NCBI GenBank assembly: GCA_030248215.1
Contig: JASANG010000773.1
Location: forward strand, 62,001 to 126,000
Direction of reading: 5' to 3'
From: Enoplolaimus lenunculus
Lineage: Eukaryota > Nematoda > Enoplea > Enoplida > Thoracostomopsidae
DNA length: 64,000 nucleotides
Each line of letters opens with the position of its first letter. Positions within the stretch are counted from its first letter, which is position 1. Shown piece by piece: positions 57,601 through 64,000 of the stretch. Both the position numbers and the translations under genes were made by a program. The notes beneath the pieces are model-generated. The model was not told where the DNA came from and ran no database searches. It worked only from the letters and a program-made list of their open reading frames with translations.

Positions 57601-60401
57601 GCCAGGGCCCATATTCTCAAATGCGTTTAGCACCTATCACCTGGTTTGCAGTAGCTTTTTATACTGGCGCAGTTCTGCAAATCTATATTAAAAATTGTTG
57701 CATAATGATAGGGTAAATCAAATGCAAAAAATGTGCTGAATTTCTAACCTCATAACTTGCTGGTTCGAAAGCTACACGACCTATATTCGATTGGTGATAT
57801 TATAGTGCTACAGGTATTAGAAGAGGGGCATCTTCCCGCATTTTCGATCTGAATACTTTGAACGCAAATTGTTTGTAAAGTAACGCATAATAGAACCGAT
57901 GCATTGCTTTCAAACTGTCTAATTATAAGATTAACGCTACGTTCATGGGAAGTGTACCAAAAGGAACACATGAAACATATGAGAAGTCCTTTGGTCTCAA
58001 AAGGCAAACATTACATTTATAATCAGCGTTGCAATAATACGATATCGAGTTCCTTACTAAATACAGTGTAGTATAGTCAAACACTGATGAAATCCAAAAC
58101 ACCATTTGAATTTCAAATTAGTTGAAATCTGATTACTTCTTTGTGTCCGTCATAATATCTAGAAATGGTCAAAATTTAAAATGTTGATAAAGTAACAAGT
58201 TGCTACAGCTTGATACATCTTAAAACAAACCACGTCACCTTGCTTCACAAAACAGAGGACTCTTACGGCAATGCCCCATATGCTCCATTGATTGTCGCAT
58301 AATGACATTTTGGTATAAGAGTTTGTAGCTGCAACGGTGGATATTCTGAAGACATCTTTGAGTACTGGATCAATCACGGTTTGGTCACAGGCGGCGCGTA
58401 TGGTTCCAGTGAAGGCTGTTGGCCGTACCAATACAGCTCAGATTGCGGATATCCTTGCCCAGTAATTGTCGAAAAACAGCCCAACAATTGCACTAAAAGT
58501 TGTCAACCGTTGTACTCAAAAAGTTTCCACGATGACAAACATTACGGTGTATATATTATATATATATTTGCTCACTTATCGCTTAGTTTCATGTAACAGT
58601 TTACTACTATTAAGATAATAATGTCAAGACAGCAAAACCGTAGCAAATTATAAGCTTTGAGTAGATGAAAATCCAAACTATATTCGATAGCCAAACCTAA
58701 ATCTAAAATTAAATCAAAATCATTTGTAACCAACACCTGACGAATAAAATATTTTGCTTTCTTGGCTAAAATAACGTATCATTTATGTGACATTACAGGT
58801 CAAAACTATTACATCATTGTCGACCCGAACAACGATGCAAGTTTCGCCAACGCTGAACGTCACATTAAATGGGAAATTATGAACAATGGACCTGTAGTCA
58901 CGTCAATAGTTGCCGCGCAAGACTTTTTCCATTACAAAAGCGGTATTTAAATTATTTTTTGTTTAGTGCCGGCGCAGATAGCGGCAAGATCTATCCTCAA
59001 ACTCCCGGGGGCAGTCGCCTAACTTGCTAGCGAAGCGAGTGAGAAGTCAGACACATTTTAAACTTCAGCGGTTTTTGTTTTAACCGGTTGGGATGGAGTC
59101 CCTTTAGGGGTGGGATGTCCCCAAATGGGAGGTATGGGGGGTGGATTAGGTAGATAGTATTGCTGTAAAGCATATTGATCCTAGTGTTTATTCCCATTAA
59201 CTATAGACGGTCGAACTAATATATTAAAATTGTTTTTGTGTTAATTATTGTATGCCTCATATTAATGCTGAATTTAGTATAAAACTTTGTATAAAAGTTT
59301 CAGGAGTGTATCAATATCGAACAGGGGCATTTTCGTATCTGCATACGGTGCGGTTAATTGGCTGGGGCGTTGAAAACAATACTCCCTATTGGCTTGCCTG
59401 GAATTCTTGGGGCAGGGACTGGGGTGATAATGGTAAGTATATACAAAAGTAAGCTTTCTTTTGGCAGATGATGCAAAATTGTAATTTTAAAATTTGGTTT
59501 CTGTTGAAATGTCGCTTCGGCTACGAAGCCATGTTTCAGTGTTGATATGTACGTCGTGGGCTAATTTAGTATTAAGCCCACTATAACAGTTTAATAGCCT
59601 AGGTTAAATAGCAGTTGAGAATGTATCTGAATAACGTCAAAGTGGAACGAACGCTGATTGGTTATCGGTATTGCGTCCATTTAAGCAATGAAATCTAATT
59701 GTACAGTTTAAGCCAAATTGCTACTTTATAAATTAACAAATTGGCCTAAACCAATTAGTAATTCTGTTGAATAGCAGATTGACCTTCACCATAACCACTT
59801 CTTCAGTCTTCACAAATATATAACAGGCGAAATAATAAAAATAAGAACACTTTGTGTATGGTTACCTCTCCATGTAAGTTCAGCATATACCATTACTGAG
59901 TTGAACCCTTGATGTTTTGAAGAAGGAAGTTGTGAATTTTAAAAATAGCACAAAGAAGTAATAGTAAATGCACTAAAATAATTATACGAATTTACAATTA
60001 AAACTCACATGCATTGTATGCATTGTATGCATTAAAATTTCTGCCGGTTTAGAATAAAATGCTGATACAAAGCTTTGATTTTATTAGCATTTAAGGATTT
60101 GCGTAACTAAAACAAGATTAAAACGGCAATATTTCCATCACCAATAATCCCAAAAGTCGAGCAAAACTCATTAAAATATCCTGTTGGATTCTGAATACTA
60201 TGAAACGTAAAGGCGCTATATCCTCCCGGAATAGAAATCTTGACTGCGGTCCTTTGTGAAATGTGACCTGAACAACAGTTGAGTATGCTTCGCTAGAAAC
60301 GTTGAATAGTGTATTTTGTTATTTCAGGATTGTTCAAGATAAAACGAGGATCAAACGAGGCTTGCGTTGAAACCAGCATTATTGCAGGATCGCCAAGATG
60401 A
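51653..60401 (+). CDS. Secreted C-type-lectin-like/cathepsin B fusion protease, copy B, complete
   Basis: Exons: 51653-52159, 53817-53936, 54639-54885, 56029-56251, 58329-58546, 58799-58942, 59304-59432, 60328-60401. All introns are GT-AG and the phases (0,0,1,2,1,1,1) equal copy A; total 1662 nt, 553 residues plus TGA. Residues 1-25 form a signal peptide. Residues 26-158 form a six-Cys lectin-like domain (CPSGW; ECLTIFN; HCRSQW; LLCNVVH; ISCNQ; IACHAE) without the usual WIGL or calcium motifs. About 170-291 is the propeptide with IVDEVN and, across an exon junction, [13 protein letters not shown], close to the TWKAG motif of cathepsin B propeptides. About 293-553 is the C1A protease: [25 protein letters not shown] (Gln318, Cys324), [33 protein letters not shown] (His500), [12 protein letters not shown] (Asn520), [12 protein letters not shown]. 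Tyr replaces the Trp after the catalytic Cys, and the His-His occluding loop is missing. Secreted endopeptidase expected; digestion or immunity are guesses. The donor of exon 1 (CTG|GTTTGT) is the weakest site. Confidence 0.85.
52532..52638. mobile_element. Half copy of the CACTGCAAAAA MITE
   Basis: Left half only (CACTGCAAAAAACGGTGAGT to about GAGTCAAATTTGAC). It stops where the 222-bp duplicated segment begins. In intron 1 of copy B. Confidence 0.7.
52649..52865 (+). repeat. Partner of the 222-bp segment at 43936-44157
   Basis: Nearly identical to the copy-A locus, same orientation on the plus strand although the two genes are inverted. Enclosed between a half and a full copy of the CACTGCAAAAA MITE. 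Confidence 0.85.
52866..53060. mobile_element. Full CACTGCAAAAA palindromic MITE
   Basis: Ends CACTGCAAAAATAGTGAGTC and GACTCACCTTTTTTTGCAGTG are inverted. The internal GACTCCGCCAGAGTC / GACTCTGGCAGAGTC arms match 40414-40622. Confidence 0.8.
53463..53680. repeat. Degenerate TTAACCCTTTCTCAC-type element
   Basis: AACCTTTTGTCACATGAATA, GAGTGGGAGGCGCTTACCAA and TCACGCCTTATGGCGATTTA recall the 43488-44028 elements, but the right end is lost. In intron 1 of copy B, ending 137 bp before exon 2. Confidence 0.5.
54515..54590 (+). repeat. tRNA-like relic
   Basis: GTCTCAGTGGACAGAGCACT..GCGGTTTCGACCCC has A- and B-box-like parts at tRNA spacing. Single copy with weak stems; just upstream of exon 3 of copy B. 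Confidence 0.35.
56261..56973. mobile_element. ATGTATAGAACAG MITE with hugely expanded TTAGGC/TTAGAC array
   Basis: Ends CCCATGTATAGAACAGAGCC and GGCCCTGTTCTATACATGGG are inverted repeats. The left subterminal sequence (ACAATAGTATAATCATATTCC) and right subterminal sequence (TATGGATGAGCCTA, AGTCTAAAGCTTAAACTGAC, CTCCGGAAAATGATCCGGCCC) match the 170-bp copy at 40871. The core is about 550 bp of GCCTAA and GTCTAA hexamers (about 56313-56863). It starts about 9 bp after the splice donor of exon 4 of copy B and makes up a third of that intron. Confidence 0.9.
57226..57600. repeat. Dispersed repeat with ACGGAAACGGAAATGG motif (copy 1)
   Basis: GCGGATAGTGATCGAAATAA, then GAAACGGAAATGG, later AGATATGCAAGTATTCACCG and CCGGTTACACCATTGTGA. 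A related block lies at 61370-61620 (CGGATAGTAAAAATAACG, GAAAACGGAAATAGG, AAGCAAATATGCACCGGGTT). No coding content. Confidence 0.5.
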
Positions 60402-63400
60402 TAAATGAAACCGCTTCCGGCAAAAAATTGGCTGATTGATATATATTCAGTCTCAGTATAACAATTTTTTTGCATCATTTAATCAAGTAGTCACATACGC
60501 CTCTACTTGAGAAGGCTTCTAAAGTTTACGCTTAGGTTCAGACTTGGGGCTCAGAAACAACGGGCTTGCCACATTCGTAGGCTTCGGTAAACCTTTTCTA
60601 TTCGCCTGGGGCTACGCCTGTGGTGGAACTCGTCAGGAACCTTGTTCAGTTCGACTTCATGCCTGTTTTCGTTGTCAAACCGATGCAAAGTGCAACCGCT
60701 GGTATTCAGATTTGCGTCCTGCATTAAGTGTTTGTTTTTGCTTTTGAAGTTAACTCGCTGTTGATCACTTTTCAAAGAAGACACAAAATTTGTGACCATA
60801 ACAGGGCTGCGACAGTAGTATAAGCATATTCCAAAGCCTAAGCCTAAAGTCTAAGCGTACGAATGACCTTAAACCTAAGCCAAAGCAAAAAAGTAGTCTA
60901 ATAGTAAAAATGTGTACATCCCTCATAAATGTTGCTTTTGATTTTTATCGGATTACATTTTATAGTTTGAAACGTCCGCTATGGTACCATTCAACGATAA
61001 GGATTTGTGTCGTATTCATAATTTAATAGTTGTGGACAACTAACTGATGCAGTTATACATATTTGACTTTTGTATACACCGGAGTTCCAAAATTTCACTT
61101 GCCAAAGTTAAACCCTAACAGCCTTCACTCTAAAACAGCTTAACAGTATAAATTGTAGATTTTGGTGTTTTAAAGCTGCACCAAAGTTTTGTTGTTGCTT
61201 GGTTCCTCTGACCCGAAATGAAAGAATAATAAATATGAAATTAGTTGGAAAGATTTCAAATCAAGTTTTATGATTTAGTTCAAGTGGTTTTCAAGGATTT
61301 CACATTACTTTTACTACAAGAAGGTTATTTTTGAAATTTTTTATAAGAAGTCAGCTGCTACATGAATTTTTGACAAGGGCATAAACGGATAGTAAAAATA
61401 ACGAAAACGGAAATAGGCAGTGATCAGAGCAAATACAATAAATGGATGTCTAAATATAAATGTTCAAGAGATGGCATTGTTCAACTTATAACAATTGAAG
61501 TAAGCAAATATGCACCGGGTTTTCTAAAATATAAACAACAAAAATCAGCGGATGCGAACAAAATTTGTAAGATATTATATAAATTTGACCATTTTTAAAC
61601 TGAAAATAGGCTTCACACTTATACTTTAGTGTACCACCATAAAGTTACATTGGCTAAAGTCTTTGCATTTATCTGAAGCCATGCTATATGCAGTCTATTT
61701 GAAAATTTATTGCACATTTTGTACATGTTTGCAAATTGCATGCAATTATTAAGTAACAACAACAACACGCATTTTCGGTTGTGCTCCATGACTGCAAACG
61801 CAGTCCAGCAAAAAACAGAGCATCGACAAGAATAATACGTTTTATAATGATAACTTGACAGTTTTAGCGAGTAATTTTTTTCATCATTGCACAATTTCAC
61901 AAATTTTGCATCAAATTTATATAAAACAGTGTTTTGACTATGACTGATTTTTTAACTACTTTTAAAACTGCCTAAGCTATTAATATTATCGTCTTGGCAG
62001 TACGCAATCGCGCACAAAATATTGTTACGGGTACGATCAACGAGTATCCCTGCGGACGAATCCGAGATGATACTCTCACGGGTGTTCGTGGCCGTGGATC
62101 TGCCAAAGTAAGCTACTTGCCTAGAGGATGACGGTCCCCCGGCGTGATATCAGGTTTTGAGAGTCACAAAATCCCGACATCGTCATACGCCTAAGCCTGC
62201 CTATGCTCTAAGTTCTAGCGAACCCCGAGTGCGAGTAGGTGGATCGCACCAGTAACAATTAGCTTTTTCCTCCGTGAATTTTAGTTCAACTGTGTGCTCA
62301 CAACATTTTCTCATGGTTAGGCTTAGTGACACTCGGTCATGGGTATAGCTTAAACCTTAATCTTATTCCTAGAAATTGGTTGGTTCAGCAGAAATTTGCT
62401 TTACTTGGCTGTAGACCGTTTTAATAGAAAGGCGGATCGATCCTAGCCTTTGAGGTTTTTAATTGATTTTACTTGCCACTGATTCGAACCAGGGCTGTTT
62501 GTTTGATTCTCGAGACTCCAATAGTCCAGAAATTTTCATTTTCCTGCAAAAGTTTAAATCTCCTTTAATGCTGAATTTGTTTCAATTTTTAGCCATGGCT
62601 CTTTGGCCAGGAAAATGCGTAGCGCTCTCGGTTCAGGATTGAACTCAATTTAAAGTTTTGGTTTATTATTGCTTTGTACATTTTATACATACATGTTATA
62701 CTGTCCTAAAGTACCTTTGTCCTAAAGCCAGTCTTAAGTGATCAGTCGTGGATTCGACTTAGTGAATTACAATTATATCGTAATTTGCTTACGGTAATTG
62801 CTAGAAAAGCTATAGCAAAAGATTTTAAAATTTTAACGATGCTTGGGTTGCTATGCTCTACTGCGAGCACCTTATCGCTGACTGCCATAGCGTTAGACTG
62901 CGGTGTGTACCTTACGTTACGTCTTATGTCTGACGATGGTGAATTTGGCTGGTCCCTTTCCAACCTTCCAGGCGGGCGCAGTTTACCTCCAGCTTAGACT
63001 CAAGTTTCACTTAAGCCAGTGCTCACGACTACCACTCATTGCATGGACACTCTGGTCAAATTCACCATCGTCCCCTAGTGTGTTTCAGAAAAGCTGCACG
63101 TTTACCGTAAGGTCTTACGAGGATGTGGGTGCACCACAAAAATCCCGCTATGTGCATGTTCAAAACTCAAGAGGTTTCTTGGTAGATTTACTGTTTAGGT
63201 ATGCTCCTTAATACGGTGTCTGTTTCCGATGGCACTGCACTTTCCCTAAACTTAAGCGTGATTTTTCGCAGGCTGCACATTCAGCAGTTTGACTGTCAAA
63301 CGGGTGACCAAGTATTATGCTTAATTTCCTGGGGCCTGGCTAGAATCGCCTTAAATCACGGGGCACATTGAAATTTTCTGGACGGTAGGCCTCAGCTCTT

Positions 63401-64000
63401 TTAGTTGCCATATCCTAAATGCTTAGCATTAGGCTGAATTGGCCTCCCTACCGTGCTGACAATCAATCCTGTGAATGTTTTTGTCAATCTATGTTGTGCC
63501 TAATTTTCCTTAGAATTGTCGCACCAATGGCGCCTCCTTGCAGGTTTTCTGATTTTGAGTTTTTTCCCCCCAAAGTTTATACAAAAATTTTCGTACCTGC
63601 GTTGTCGCCAACGTCAGGTAAAATTTAACCCAAAATTTTACCCACACCCCCTTTATGAAAACTGAGAAATCCTAACTAGGCCCCCCTTAAAATTCTTACC
63701 CCTGCGCGGAACGCGCATAACCCCCCTTTGCTTCAGCGCCCCGAAACTCTCGTGCACACTAAGTCGCCTCCGTGTGCAGAGAGATCGGTTTGCTGTCGCG
63801 GCTCGAGCACGCGAGCAAAAACCGAAAATTTTTTAAAACTGAACCGAATGTTCAGCCTGTGCAGCGTCCTTTTATACTGTGCGGGGCTCAAAATCCAGCC
63901 AATAAGCGTGCCTCGGAAACAAACACTATACACTGCTTTCATTGGTGGAAAAGTGTTGAATGTAGGCTGACCAATACGAAGTAAGAACTGAATTAATCTC
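60402..64000. other. 3' flank of copy B; no gene recognised
   Basis: Contains a truncated ATGTATAGAACAG-family fragment (about 60800-60905) and the repeat at 61370-61620. A C-rich stretch near 63625-63745 (ACCCCCTTT, GGCCCCCCTT, AACCCCCCTTT) is also present. Short frames at 62785-63211 and 63728-63984 show no domain, no splice support and no relation to the neighbouring genes. Confidence 0.5.

Noticed and set aside
62785-63211. Possible coding region with 70- and 102-residue frames
   Set aside because: No recognisable motif, no splice structure, overlapping frames of similar length.

Overview
This is intron-rich, AT-rich animal nuclear DNA. Genes are split by GT-AG introns, and about half of the window is short non-coding repeats (palindromic MITEs, tRNA-headed SINEs, minisatellites, one piggyBac relic). 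The proteins are metazoan: a C2CD2/TMEM24-type SMP-C2 protein, a TOCA/CIP4-type F-BAR protein and secreted cathepsin B-like proteases. Nothing fixes the phylum; an invertebrate is likely.

Layout. (1) 401-10507, minus strand: a C2CD2/C2CD2L-like gene with ten coding exons (membrane anchor, Asn-rich linker, SMP domain, C2 domain), running off the left edge. (2) 10508-15269: intergenic, rich in SINEs and MITEs. (3) 15270-24048, plus strand: a complete 15-exon TOCA-1/FNBP1L/CIP4 gene (F-BAR, HR1, Ser-rich linker, SH3; 832 residues when spliced as read here). (4) 24049-35090: 11 kb with SINE relics and tandem repeats and no gene I can support. (5) 35095-36737: an internally deleted piggyBac element with TTAA target duplication. 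(6) 37037-46092 (minus) and 51653-60401 (plus): two paralogous genes arranged head to head. (7) 60402-64000: nothing recognisable except repeat fragments.

The main result is in region 6. Each gene, assembled by hand from splice sites, reads: signal peptide, a divergent six-cysteine C-type-lectin-like domain, a cathepsin B-type propeptide split over two exons, and a papain-family cathepsin B catalytic domain with Gln/Cys/His/Asn intact. Exon order and intron phases (0, 0, 1, 2, 1, 1, 1) agree in both copies, so the lectin-like exon and the protease appear to be one gene. I know of no named family with this architecture. The two copies have diverged strongly and their introns carry independent transposon loads, including a MITE whose internal TTAGGC-type hexamer has expanded to about 550 bp.

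Functionally, the C2CD2-like and TOCA-like genes are housekeeping membrane-lipid-transfer and membrane-curvature/actin genes. The lectin-protease pair looks like a lineage-specific secreted digestive or immune effector family; that role is inference.
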